From Brachybacterium sp. Z12 (lineage in GTDB: Bacteria; Actinomycetota; Actinomycetes; Actinomycetales; Dermabacteraceae), in assembly GCF_014400405.1 (NCBI RefSeq), contig NZ_CP060496.1:434001-498000 (forward strand): a DNA stretch of 64,000 nt, read 5' to 3'. Shown piece after piece: positions 9,487-17,032 of this stretch (the stretch's first letter is position 1; each line of letters starts with the position of its first letter). Below the pieces are notes generated by a model. It saw only the letters and a list, made by a program, of their open reading frames with translations. It was not told where the DNA came from and did not search any database. The translations under genes were made by a program, and so were the position numbers.

Positions 9487-9600
9487 CTAGAGGCTCGGCT
9501 GACGATGCATCATCGGCATCATCATCATGGACATCATCGAGCGCAGCACGGAGCGGACCACCCGGCGGGTGGTCTCGCTGAACGCGGCGTTCGTGGTCAT
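9487..9600 (-). CDS. Possible Met-rich micropeptide (37 aa)
   Basis: Starts MTTNAAFSETTRRVVRSVLR and ends with SMMSMMMMPMMHRQPSL, nine Met in 13 residues. The first half could form a basic amphipathic helix. A plausible promoter (TTGCCC-17-CACTAT) ends about 7 nt before the ATG, so the message would be nearly leaderless; no Shine-Dalgarno is seen. I do not recognise it. It could be chance, although the Met cluster is unusual in such G+C-rich DNA and could bind Cu or a membrane. Confidence 0.35.
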   Translation of the reverse strand: MTTNAAFSETTRRVVRSVLRSMMSMMMMPMMHRQPSL

Positions 9601-9607
9601 GGCATCG

Positions 9608-9637
9608 ATAGTGCACCCGACGGCCTTGAAGGGCAAG
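9608..9637 (-). promoter_or_regulatory. Candidate sigma-70-type promoter for the Met-rich ORF
   Basis: On the minus strand TTGCCC is followed after exactly 17 nt by CACTAT, which lies just before the ATG at 9600. The fit to TTGACA/TATAAT is moderate. Confidence 0.35.
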
Positions 9638-9709
9638 GGGTGTCCACACTGTGAAACGGCGCAGGTGTTCGCGCCCGTCTCTCGAGCGGCAGCCACCCCT
9701 CATATGGCG

Positions 9710-9768
9710 ACGGGGCTCATCCATGGAGCGAGCCCCTATGAGGGGTTCGTGTCATGGATGAGTCCCGT
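9710..9768 (-). terminator. Large stem-loop downstream of upp
   Basis: Arms 9710-9725 and 9753-9768 pair over 16 bp with one mismatch, and an inner hairpin (CCCC-TATGA-GGGG at 9733-9745) sits in the loop. It lies about 95-150 nt after the upp stop on the minus strand. No U-tract. It may be a terminator or another structured RNA element. Confidence 0.5.
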
Positions 9769-9775
9769 GGATGCT

Positions 9776-9867
9776 TCCTGCCGCTCGCAGGCTCGCAGTG
9801 CGTCGATCAGTCTGTGCTGATTGACTGTTCTCCTGCCGCTCGCAAGCTCGCAGTGCGTCGATCAGTC
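9776..9867. repeat. Imperfect 55-bp-period direct repeat at the 3' end of upp
   Basis: Two 37-bp copies (9776-9812 and 9831-9867) differ by one base and begin TCCTGCCGCTCGCA. The second copy covers the last codons and stop of upp. The first looks like a duplicate of the gene end. The unit itself contains the sub-repeat GCTCGCAG/GCTCGCAG. Confidence 0.85.
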
Positions 9868-10503
9868 GACGACCCCGAAGAAGAGGCGGTCTCCGGCGTC
9901 ACCCAGGCCCGGCACGATGTAGCTGTTCTCGTCGAGCTTCTCGTCGATGGCGGCCGTGACGATGGTCAGGTCGATCGACGGATCGATCCGCTCCTCCATC
10001 GCCTTGAGGCCCTCAGGGGCGGCCAGCAGGGTCACGCAGGTGATGTCGCGGGCGCCGCGCTCGTGCAGGTACTCGCAGGAGGCGATCAGGGTGTGGCCGG
10101 TGGCCAGCATCGGGTCCAGCACGAAGCACTGGCGGCCGGTGAGGTCGTCGGGCAGGCGGTTCGCGTAGGTGGTGACCTCGAGGGTCTCGTCGTTGCGCAC
10201 CATGCCCAGGAAGCCCACCTCGGCGGTGGGCAGTAGGCGGGTGAGGCCGTCGAGCATGCCGAGACCCGCGCGGAGGATCGGCACCACCATCGGCTTGGGG
10301 TTCGTCAGCCGGGTGCCGGTCATCGTGGTCACCGGGGTCTCGATCTCCACCGGCGCGACGGCGACGTTGCGGGTCGCCTCGTAGGCCAGCAAGGTCACCA
10401 GTTCATCGGCGAGCTGGCGGAACACCGAGGAGTGGGTGGCGCGATTGCGCAGCACCGACAGCTTGTGGGCGACGAGCGGGTGGTCGATCTGGAGAACGCG
10501 CAT
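9862..10503 (-). CDS. upp: Uracil phosphoribosyltransferase
   Basis: A 213-residue protein of normal family length, converting uracil and PRPP to UMP in pyrimidine salvage. The PRPP-binding loop is [12 protein letters not shown] near residue 130; other hallmarks are [12 protein letters not shown] and the C-terminal uracil-binding segment [16 protein letters not shown]. It starts [19 protein letters not shown] at the ATG at 10503. It is divergent from tadA, an arrangement frequent in actinobacteria, with 92 bp between start codons. The reading frame is uninterrupted, which makes it a useful standard for nearby frame-broken genes. Confidence 0.97.
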   Translation of the reverse strand: MRVLQIDHPLVAHKLSVLRNRATHSSVFRQLADELVTLLAYEATRNVAVAPVEIETPVTTMTGTRLTNPKPMVVPILRAGLGMLDGLTRLLPTAEVGFLGMVRNDETLEVTTYANRLPDDLTGRQCFVLDPMLATGHTLIASCEYLHERGARDITCVTLLAAPEGLKAMEERIDPSIDLTIVTAAIDEKLDENSYIVPGLGDAGDRLFFGVVD

Positions 10504-10595
10504 GAGGGGAATCTACCGGAGTGCCGCCGCGGTCACGCACGTTCCGGTGGCCGGGCAGGGGTGAGGCGCGACTCGCCAGGGGCGAGAATGGCCCC

Positions 10596-11087
10596 ATGAC
10601 CGATGACGAGCTGATGGGCCTGGCGATCGATGAGGCGCGGGCGGCCGCTGCGCGGGAGCCGGCGGACGTCCCCATCGGCGCGGTCGTCGTCGGCCCCGAC
10701 GGCACGGTGCTCGCCATCGCCGGGAACCGCCGCGAGGCCGACGAGGACCCGACAGCCCACGCCGAGATCCTCGCCCTGCGCCGTGCGGCGGAGGTCACCG
10801 GGCGCTGGAACCTCGCCGGTTCCACGCTGGTGGTCACCCTCGAGCCGTGCACCATGTGCGCCGGCGCGATCGTGCTGGCCCGGGTGGAGCGGGTGGTCGT
10901 CGGCGCGATGGACCCGAAGGCCGGGGCTGCGGGCTCGCTCTACGACCTGGTGCGCGAGCCCCGTCTGAACCACCGGGTGGAGCTCACCACCGACGTGCGT
11001 GGTCAGGAATGCGGTGACCTGCTGCGGGACTTCTTCAGAGCGCGGCGGAAGCGGGCTGCAGAAGCGCGATCTGACCAGATCGACTGA
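10596..11087 (+). CDS. tadA: tRNA-specific adenosine deaminase
   Basis: A 163-residue member of the cytidine-deaminase-like zinc enzymes that converts A34 to inosine in tRNA-Arg(ACG). The zinc and catalytic motif is TAHAEILAL (His ligand, catalytic Glu), with PCTMC supplying the two Cys ligands. PIGAVVVGPDGTVLA is the usual N-terminal strand. The start chosen is ATG 10596 (MTDDELMGLAIDEAR); an in-frame upstream ATG at 10521 would add 25 residues with no family match. The protein is intact. Confidence 0.93.
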   Translation: MTDDELMGLAIDEARAAAAREPADVPIGAVVVGPDGTVLAIAGNRREADEDPTAHAEILALRRAAEVTGRWNLAGSTLVVTLEPCTMCAGAIVLARVERVVVGAMDPKAGAAGSLYDLVREPRLNHRVELTTDVRGQECGDLLRDFFRARRKRAAEARSDQID

Positions 11088-11141
11088 GCTGGGTCGAGCA
11101 CCCTCTATCGACGTCGGTCAGATGCGACCTATCGTGGTCGT

Positions 11142-11525
11142 ATGAGTACCGCGGCGGCACCTGAGGGCAGGCCGGGCCACTGTGAGCGGGCGGTGACGGT
11201 CCAGGAGGCGAAGACCAGCCTCTCCTCGTTGCTGCGCGAGGTCGAAGCGGGCAGCGTGATCACCATCTCGCGGGGCAGCACTGCGGTCGCCCGGCTCGTG
11301 CCCATCGAGCAGTCGCCCGAGGCTGTACGGCGGCGCCCGAAGGGATTCCTGCGGTTCAGCGTTCCGGACTCGTTATTCGAGGCCCTTCCCGAGGCTGAGC
11401 TGCAGGCGTGGGAGGGCGGCGAGTGGCCGAGCTGCTGGCCGACACGCACGTGGTGCTCTGCGTCGATTGCCTCGGGTGACCGCCGGCCCGCTGAGCTCAG
11501 CGCTCCAGCAGGTGCTCGGTGGTGA
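11142..11525 (+). CDS. Phd/YefM-family antitoxin (C-terminus probably extended by a frameshift)
   Basis: Residues 15-55 match a Phd/YefM antitoxin: VTVQEAKTSLSSLLREVEAG and ITISRGSTAVARLVP, the N-terminal DNA-binding beta/alpha module with which such proteins autoregulate their operon. The rest (ALPEAELQAWEGGE) is the toxin-binding tail. Reading then continues without a stop over the N-terminus of the toxin, giving ~35 unlikely residues. The true stop was probably near 11424, overlapping the toxin start, and was lost with the toxin frame. The antitoxin part looks intact. Confidence 0.7.
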   Translation: MSTAAAPEGRPGHCERAVTVQEAKTSLSSLLREVEAGSVITISRGSTAVARLVPIEQSPEAVRRRPKGFLRFSVPDSLFEALPEAELQAWEGGEWPSCWPTRTWCSASIASGDRRPAELSAPAGARW

Positions 11526-11565
11526 CGTGTGCTCCGTGGTGACGTGGCCGGTCGGGAACCGGGTC
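11423..11565 (+). pseudogene. VapC-like PIN-domain toxin remnant
   Basis: From GTG 11423 the frame reads VAELLADTHVVL, the usual start of a PIN ribonuclease with its first metal-binding Asp. The homology continues in a second frame (SIASGDRRP) and a third (PLSSALQQVLGGDVCSVVTWPVG), then ends. About 45 of the usual ~125 residues remain. At least two frame changes and a C-terminal truncation make this a decayed gene even if some shifts are sequencing errors. Confidence 0.6.
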
Positions 11566-11691
11566 TGATGGGGCGGCGCAGCCCATTCTCCTCAAGGACC
11601 GAGAAGGCTGTCCGAACCGTGGGCTTCGAATCTCGCCATTCGAACGCCGCCTCTACACTGGTTCCGTCATCGAGCGGGTCGAGGAGCAGTC

Positions 11692-12480
11692 ATGGGAACA
11701 GGTGTGTCGTCGTCGGCCGTCGTCGCCGAGGACGTCTCGAAGGTCTTCTTCTCCGGTCGTGAGCCGGTGTGGGCCCTCGAGAACTTCTCCCTGAGCCTTG
11801 AACCGGGGTCCTTCACCTGCATCGTCGGCCCCTCCGGCTGCGGCAAGTCCACTTTCCTGCGGATCCTGGGCGGGCTCGAGGAGCGCACCGTAGGCACGGT
11901 GACGATGCCCGATGAGGGTCAGCGGATCCCCGCGGCATTCGTGTTCCAGGAGCACGGCGTCTTCCCCTGGATGACCGTGCTCGACAACATCGCGTTCGGC
12001 CTGCGGATGAGCGGGACCGGGAAGGCGGAGCGCACGGGGATCGCCCGCGACTGGCTCAGCCGCGTGCGGCTCGACGACTTCGCGGACGCGTACCCCCACC
12101 AGCTCTCGGGCGGTATGCGCCAGCGCGTCGCGATCGCCCGCGCCTTCGCCACCGGCTCCCCGCTGCTGCTGATGGATGAGCCTCTCGGCGCGCTCGACGC
12201 CCAGACCCGCATGCTCATGCAGGAGGAGCTCATCGCCCTGTGGGAGCAGGAGCGCAAGACGGTCCTGATGGTCACCCACGACATCGACGAGGCCATCATC
12301 CTCTCCGACCGCGTGATCGTGATGTCCGGCCGGCCCGGCACCCTGCGCGAGGACATCACGGTCCCCTTCGAGCGCCCCCGTTCCGTCGAGATCGAGCGCA
12401 CCCCCGAGTTCAGCGAGCTGCGCTCCCGCGTCTGGAACCTCTTGCGCGAGGACGCCCGCACCGCCGAGGAGACCGCATGA
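11692..12480 (+). CDS. ABC transporter ATP-binding protein, nitrate/sulfonate/taurine type
   Basis: A 262-residue ATPase of the SsuB/TauB/NrtD class. Walker A is GPSGCGKST, the Q-loop FQEHGVFPW, the signature LSGGMRQR, Walker B LLLMDEPLGALD and the H-loop VTHDIDEA. It powers import with the permease that follows (ATGA overlap at 12477) and the lipoprotein at 13379. The start is ATG 11692 (MGTGVSSSAVV). Substrate cannot be set from sequence; sulfonates, taurine, nitrate, cyanate or pyrimidine precursors such as hydroxymethylpyrimidine are all seen in this class. No metabolic gene alongside helps. Confidence 0.9.
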   Translation: MGTGVSSSAVVAEDVSKVFFSGREPVWALENFSLSLEPGSFTCIVGPSGCGKSTFLRILGGLEERTVGTVTMPDEGQRIPAAFVFQEHGVFPWMTVLDNIAFGLRMSGTGKAERTGIARDWLSRVRLDDFADAYPHQLSGGMRQRVAIARAFATGSPLLLMDEPLGALDAQTRMLMQEELIALWEQERKTVLMVTHDIDEAIILSDRVIVMSGRPGTLREDITVPFERPRSVEIERTPEFSELRSRVWNLLREDARTAEETA

Positions 12481-13322
12481 GCACCACACGCTCCTCCCTG
12501 CAGAACGATCGCGAGCAGCGCACCCTCGTCGCCGCGAGCGCGCAGCGCGCGCGGGAGCGCTCCCTCGCCACCCGCGACCTGGTGCTGTCGATCGTCACCC
12601 CGATCCTGCTGCTGGTGCTGTGGGAGCTCAGCGCCCGCGGCCAGATCATCGACCCGCGCTTCTTCCCGCCGCCCAGCCGGATCGTCACCGCCGGCTACGA
12701 GATGCTCCTCGACGGCGAACTGTGGATGCACACCGCACCCACTCTGATGAGACTGCTGGTGGGCGGCGGTCTCGGCGCGCTCAGCGGGATCATCGTCGGC
12801 CTGCTGATGGGCTCCTCCCGCGCCCTGAACGCAGCGCTCGGCCCACTGTTCTCAGCGCTGTACCCGCTGCCGAAGATCGCGATCTTCCCGATCCTGCTGA
12901 TGATCTTCGGCCCCACCGAGCTGCCGAAGATCATCGCCGTCTTCATCACCACCTTCTTCATCATGCAGATCAACACCGTCTCCGGCGTCTGGGCGATCGA
13001 CCGCAAGCTGCTCGAAGCGGGCGCCGCCTACGGCGCCAAGGGCTTCGACCGCTTCCGCTTCGTGGTCCTGCCGGGCGCGATGCCCTTCGTGTTCTCCGGA
13101 CTGAAGACCGCCACCGGCACCGCCGTGGTGGTGGTCACCGCCGTCGAGTTCACCGGCGCGACCACCACCGGCCTGGGCTACCTGATCTGGAACTCCTGGC
13201 AGCTGTTCATCCCCGAGAAGCTCTACGTGGGGCTGGTGGTCATCGGTGTCATCGGTGCGACCGTCACCACGGTGCTGGGCCGCTCGGAGAAGCTGCTGCT
13301 GCCCTGGCGCCGAGAGCGCTGA
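12477..13322 (+). CDS. ABC transporter permease, nitrate/sulfonate/taurine type
   Basis: A 281-residue inner-membrane permease (BPD_transp_1), with about six membrane segments starting LVLSIVTPILLLVLWEL. The ATPase-coupling loop is EAGAAYGAKGFDRFRFVVLPGAMPF. A basic N-terminal tail of ~35 residues precedes the first helix. The start ATG overlaps the stop of the ATPase gene, so the subunits are coupled in translation. It ends 57 bp before the binding protein. Intact. Confidence 0.9.
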   Translation: MSTTRSSLQNDREQRTLVAASAQRARERSLATRDLVLSIVTPILLLVLWELSARGQIIDPRFFPPPSRIVTAGYEMLLDGELWMHTAPTLMRLLVGGGLGALSGIIVGLLMGSSRALNAALGPLFSALYPLPKIAIFPILLMIFGPTELPKIIAVFITTFFIMQINTVSGVWAIDRKLLEAGAAYGAKGFDRFRFVVLPGAMPFVFSGLKTATGTAVVVVTAVEFTGATTTGLGYLIWNSWQLFIPEKLYVGLVVIGVIGATVTTVLGRSEKLLLPWRRER

Positions 13323-13378
13323 CCACAGCCTGAAGACCCCCACAAGCACACCCGAAGACCCCTGCATAGGAGCACGTC

Positions 13379-14404
13379 ATGCGTCGTCGTACCCTTCTCT
13401 CCCTCGCCTCCGCGACCGCGATGGGCGGCGCCCTGGCCGCATGCGGCTCCGCCGTGACCGGTGAGGATCCGGACTCCGGCGGCGAGGCCGGCTCCGGCGT
13501 CGTGCGCGTGGGCCACCTCCCCTCGGCCCTGTTCTCCCCGCTGTACGTGGCGGATTCGATGGGCTACTTCGAGGAGGAGGGCATCACGATCGAGCTGACC
13601 CCGCTGAAATCCGGCCAGGACGGCATCCCGATGCTCTCGAACAACCAGCTCGACGTGATGGTCGCCGGATTCAGCGCCGGCATGTTCAACGCGCTCGAGC
13701 AGGGCCTCGCCTTCAAGATCGTCGGCTCGATGGGCATCTCCCCGGGCGATCCCGAGAACTCGCCCACCGCTCTCGAGGTGCGCCAGGACCTGCTCGACGA
13801 CGGCACGGTCTCCTCCGTCGCGGATCTCAAGGGCCGCACGATCGGCGTCGCCGGCGGCCCCGGCGCGACCGGCGGCTACCTGCTCGCGGCGATGCTCGAG
13901 GAGGGCGGGCTCACCCTCAACGATGTCGAAATCTCGAACCTCGCCACCCCCGATCAGGAGCCCGCGATCACCAACGGCTCGATCGACGCGGCGACCCCCT
14001 CAGCGCCCTTCTCGACCGCGATGGAGGAGGCGGGAGTCGCCTCCCCGATCGCCGTCCCCGCGGAGGGCACCACCGGCACCGGCGTGATCTACTCCGAGAC
14101 CTTCGTCGCCGCGGACCTCGCCCAGAGCTTCTTCACCGCACTGGCCAAGGGCGCCCAGGAGCTCTCCGAGGATGGCGTCCAGACCGACGAGGTCTACCAG
14201 ATCCTCGCCGACACCCTCGGCCAGGAGATCGACGTGCTGAAGGCCTCGCCGATGTACACCTACCTGCCCGACCTCGCTCCGCAGCCCGATCAGCTCGAGG
14301 CGATGCAGGCGGCCTGGATCGCGGCAGAGCAGATCACCTACACCGAGCCGCTCGACGTGGCCGGGATCGTCGACGCGAGCTTCGCCGAGAGTACGAGCGC
14401 CTGA
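13379..14404 (+). CDS. Substrate-binding lipoprotein of the nitrate/sulfonate/taurine-type ABC importer
   Basis: A 341-residue lipoprotein. MRRRTLLSLASATAMGG is a signal peptide with an RRR start, and ALAAC is the lipobox (Cys near 22). The mature part starts with a Ser/Gly linker and then the NMT1/SsuA-like fold: VRVGHLPSALFSPLYVADSMG, FEEEGITIELTP, and a hinge around GRTIGVAGGPGATGG. It would be anchored on the outside of the membrane and deliver substrate to the permease at 12477. The start ATG is 13379. The double-Arg signal might allow Tat export. Confidence 0.9.
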   Translation: MRRRTLLSLASATAMGGALAACGSAVTGEDPDSGGEAGSGVVRVGHLPSALFSPLYVADSMGYFEEEGITIELTPLKSGQDGIPMLSNNQLDVMVAGFSAGMFNALEQGLAFKIVGSMGISPGDPENSPTALEVRQDLLDDGTVSSVADLKGRTIGVAGGPGATGGYLLAAMLEEGGLTLNDVEISNLATPDQEPAITNGSIDAATPSAPFSTAMEEAGVASPIAVPAEGTTGTGVIYSETFVAADLAQSFFTALAKGAQELSEDGVQTDEVYQILADTLGQEIDVLKASPMYTYLPDLAPQPDQLEAMQAAWIAAEQITYTEPLDVAGIVDASFAESTSA

Positions 14405-14436
14405 CCCCGACGTCGTCGACCGTTGCGCAGTGGGCT

Positions 14437-14452
14437 CTCTGGGCGCCCAGAG
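14437..14452. terminator. Palindrome between convergent genes
   Basis: CTCTGGGCGCCCAGAG is a perfect 16-bp palindrome in the short gap between the lipoprotein stop (14404) and the response-regulator stop (14463). It could serve as a bidirectional terminator. Confidence 0.45.
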
Positions 14453-14462
14453 GGGACGAACC

Positions 14463-15088
14463 TCAGATCCACCCCTGGCGCCGCGCGATAGCGACCGCCT
14501 CGTGACGGTTCGCGGCCTGCAGCTTCGCCTGCGCGCTCGAGAGGTAGTTGCGCACGGTCCCCTCGGCCAGATGGGCACGGCGCGCGATCTGCTCGATCGC
14601 GGCGCCGTCGGCGGCGAACTCGAGCACGTCCGCCTCGCGCGGGGTCAGGGGTGAGTCCCCGGAGGAGATCGTCTCGGCGGCGAGCTCCGGATCGATCACC
14701 CGCCGCCCGGCGGCGACCGAGCGCACCGCGCGGGCCAGCTGGTCAGCGGAGGTGGTCTTCGGCAGGAAACCCAGCACACCCTGGGCCAGCGCTCGCTTGA
14801 GATAGCCGGGCCGGGCGTGGGAGGTGAGCACGAGGCAGCGGGTCGCGGGGAGAGCGTCGCGATCCGGGCGGCGAGCTCGAGGCCGTCCCCATCTGGCAGC
14901 TGCAGGTCCAGGACGGCGACGTCGGGCTGCTCGGCCTGGGCCAGGCGTGCACCGTCCGCGACCGTCGCCGCCTCGCCGCGCACCTCGAGGTCGTCCTCGA
15001 GGGAGAGCATGGTCGCGAGCGCCGAGCGGATCAGGTTCTCGTCATCGACGAGGATCACGCGCAGCACCTCGGGGGAGTGGGCGGTCAT
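14463..15088 (-). CDS. NarL/LuxR-family response regulator (one frameshift)
   Basis: About 208 residues in two frames joined near 14845. The receiver domain begins RVILVDDENLIRSALATML (acidic pocket DDE), with phospho-acceptor Asp in DVAVLDLQLPDGDG; after the break it continues VLTSHARPGYLKRALAQGVLGFLPK, with the conserved Thr/Ser and Lys. The C-terminal GerE helix-turn-helix reads LTPREADVLEFAADG and EGTVRNYLSSAQAKL. The start is ATG 15088 (MTAHSPEVLRV), overlapping the kinase 3' end by 47 bp. It is the output partner of the kinase and probably controls the export gene at 16292. Confidence 0.88.
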
Positions 15089-16253
15089 CGGGTCCCTTCC
15101 GGGGATCGAAACGGACAGCAAGGGTGAAGACGCCGCCCTCGCGGTGGACCTCGAGCGCGGATCCGGCGCCGAGGCGCTCACGCATCCCGGTCAGTCCGCT
15201 GCCCTCGAGCACCTCGTCGTCACCTGGCGCGCCGTCGTTGACGAGGGTGACCCCGTCGGGGCCGAGCGTGAGGGTGACGGCCGACGGGTCGGCGTGGCGC
15301 AGGATGTTGGTGCCGCCCTCTCGCAGCACCCAGGCGGCGGTGCCGGCATGCCGGGCCGGAACGTCGCCCGCGTCGCCGCGGATCGTGACCTCGGCGTGTG
15401 CCGAGCGCAGCAGGGAGGCAGTGCCGCGCAGCTCGGTGGCCAGATCAGCCTCGCGGTAGCCGCGCACGAGGCTCCGGATCTCAGCGAGGGAGGTACGGGC
15501 GATCTGGGCGACCTCGCGGCCGTGCTCGACGGCGCGGGGATCCTCCCGTTCGGCGAGCTGGGCGACCAGCTCGGATTTCACCGCGATCACGGACAGGTCG
15601 CGCCCGGTGACATCGTGCAGGTCGCGGGCGAAGCGCAGCCGCTCTTCGGCGACGGCGAGCTGGGCCTGTGCCTCCCGGGCGCTGTCGAGCTCGCGCACCA
15701 TCGCCGCGAGCCACAGCGACATCCGCACCGTGAGCACCGCGGCCAGCATGAGGGCGAACATCGTGGCCGCGATCGGCCGGTCAGCGCCCAGCAGGACGGC
15801 GAGCACCCCGAGCGCGAGGGCAGAGCCCACGCCGATCTCCCACCGCCAACGGATGACGATCCGGACCTGCAGCGCGATGAGGGACACGGTCAGCAGCTGC
15901 GGACCCGCGTCACCCGCCAGGTACAGCACCGCGATCACCGCGCTCAGCCCGGCCGTGGCCCACAGCATCGCGTCGACGGGGAGCCGGCCCACCCGGGGCA
16001 GGTCCCAGCGGTCACGGCCGGTGGGGAGCTCCGCTCGCGACCAGGCGGTCATCGTCCTTCGGCCGGACCAGGCGCCGATGAGGATCTGCAGCAGCAGCAC
16101 GGTCGTCGCGATCGGGTGCGCGGCGAAGGCGGCGGGCAGGGACAGGCCCAGCAGGGCGAGGACCCCCAGCGGCACCATCACGAGCACGAGCACCACGGAC
16201 CACGCCGTGTAGGCGAAGAACACGGTCCACTGGCGGCCGCTGCTGGGGGTCAC
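15042..16253 (-). CDS. Sensor histidine kinase, DesK/NarL-partner (HisKA_3) type
   Basis: A 403-residue membrane kinase. The N-terminal ~180 residues hold about five or six membrane segments (FFAYTAWSVVLVLVMVPLGV onwards) and almost no extracytoplasmic domain, so it probably senses the membrane itself, as DesK and LiaS do. The dimerisation box is RFARDLHDVTGRDLSVIAVK with the phospho-accepting His. The ATPase domain shows EGGTNILRHA (N box) and GSGLTGMRERLG (G box). It is downstream of the small export gene and overlaps the regulator, giving an operon of exporter, kinase and regulator. Confidence 0.9.
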   Translation of the reverse strand: MTPSSGRQWTVFFAYTAWSVVLVLVMVPLGVLALLGLSLPAAFAAHPIATTVLLLQILIGAWSGRRTMTAWSRAELPTGRDRWDLPRVGRLPVDAMLWATAGLSAVIAVLYLAGDAGPQLLTVSLIALQVRIVIRWRWEIGVGSALALGVLAVLLGADRPIAATMFALMLAAVLTVRMSLWLAAMVRELDSAREAQAQLAVAEERLRFARDLHDVTGRDLSVIAVKSELVAQLAEREDPRAVEHGREVAQIARTSLAEIRSLVRGYREADLATELRGTASLLRSAHAEVTIRGDAGDVPARHAGTAAWVLREGGTNILRHADPSAVTLTLGPDGVTLVNDGAPGDDEVLEGSGLTGMRERLGAGSALEVHREGGVFTLAVRFDPRKGPDDRPLPRGAARDPRR

Positions 16254-16291
16254 GGGGGTCCTCTCGGGATGGTCGTCGGGAGCCTATCGGC

Positions 16292-16792
16292 TCAGACGAT
16301 CGCGGCGAGGAAGAGGCTGCCGAAGACGCCGAACACGACGCCCCAGAGGATGATCGAGATGCCCATCCACAGGTAGACCCGGCCGCGTGCGGCACCGAGG
16401 GCGACCAGGGTGGGGCCGGTGATCTGCGAGGCGACGATCAGCGGGCCCAGCAGGCACACGCCCGGCACGCCGTACTTCTCGAGCGCCGACGCCACCTTCT
16501 GGCGGAACCGTGAGGGCTGCTTGTCCTCGTCGCGCGGTCGAGCCCGGCCCGCGGTGACGGCGTCCCGTGCCCGCCCGGACAGGGCGATGACCACGAAGGT
16601 GGCGAGCAGGTTCCCGATCACAGCGGCGGGGACCGCGAGCGCCGGGTGGATGCCGAGCGTGGTGCCCAGGAAGCTGCCGAAATAGCTCTCGATGAAGGGG
16701 ATAGCCCCGGCGGGGACCAGGGCGAGCACCTGCTGCCACGGCTCGAGGCCGGAGACGTGGGTGTGGAGCTGGGCGAGGAGGTCCTGGAACAT
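16292..16792 (-). CDS. Small multidrug export protein family (PF06695) membrane protein
   Basis: A 166-residue membrane protein. ALVPAGAIPFIESYFGSFLG and the second hydrophobic hairpin VIGNLLATFVVIALSG are typical of this family (Sm_multidrug_ex). A cytoplasmic loop rich in charge (RARPRDEDKQPSRFRQK) is followed by EKYGVPGVCLLGPLIVAS and two more helices. Substrate is unproved in the family. It is the first gene of an operon with the kinase and regulator, which suggests it is the regulated output of that system, in an envelope-stress role. Confidence 0.8.
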   Translation of the reverse strand: MFQDLLAQLHTHVSGLEPWQQVLALVPAGAIPFIESYFGSFLGTTLGIHPALAVPAAVIGNLLATFVVIALSGRARDAVTAGRARPRDEDKQPSRFRQKVASALEKYGVPGVCLLGPLIVASQITGPTLVALGAARGRVYLWMGISIILWGVVFGVFGSLFLAAIV

Positions 16793-16896
16793 GCGATGTC
16801 CTTCCGTGGTGGTGATGGCTCCACTCTTCCGGGAGGCGCACGCTCGCAGTAGGGCGCGGGCTCACCGGCCCGCGTGCATCCCTCACGGCCCGCTGA

Positions 16897-16908
16897 TGAC
16901 AAATGTCA
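16897..16908. promoter_or_regulatory. TGACA-AA-TGTCA palindrome upstream of the exporter/two-component operon
   Basis: A perfect 12-bp inverted repeat, about 105 bp upstream of the export gene start. NarL/DesR-class regulators commonly bind short inverted repeats of this size, so autoregulation by the response regulator is a fair inference. Confidence 0.45.
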
Positions 16909-17032
16909 GCAGAGCGTCCCGAGGGCATCCCGCAGTGACCCCCTCCACACACGGGCCTGCAGGTCTGTGACGTTTGTTTCGCAGTATGACGCGATGCTTC
17001 GACGAGCGGGGCGCGGGTGCTTGACTGCATTG

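Noticed and set aside
11600..11650. TTCGAATC-containing sequence as a tRNA remnant
   Set aside because: The bases around it do not form a T-stem, and no acceptor or anticodon arm is present.
16793..17032. SAM riboswitch upstream of metN
   Set aside because: I could not build the nested stems or find the conserved SAM-binding core; only the short palindrome at 16897 is clear.
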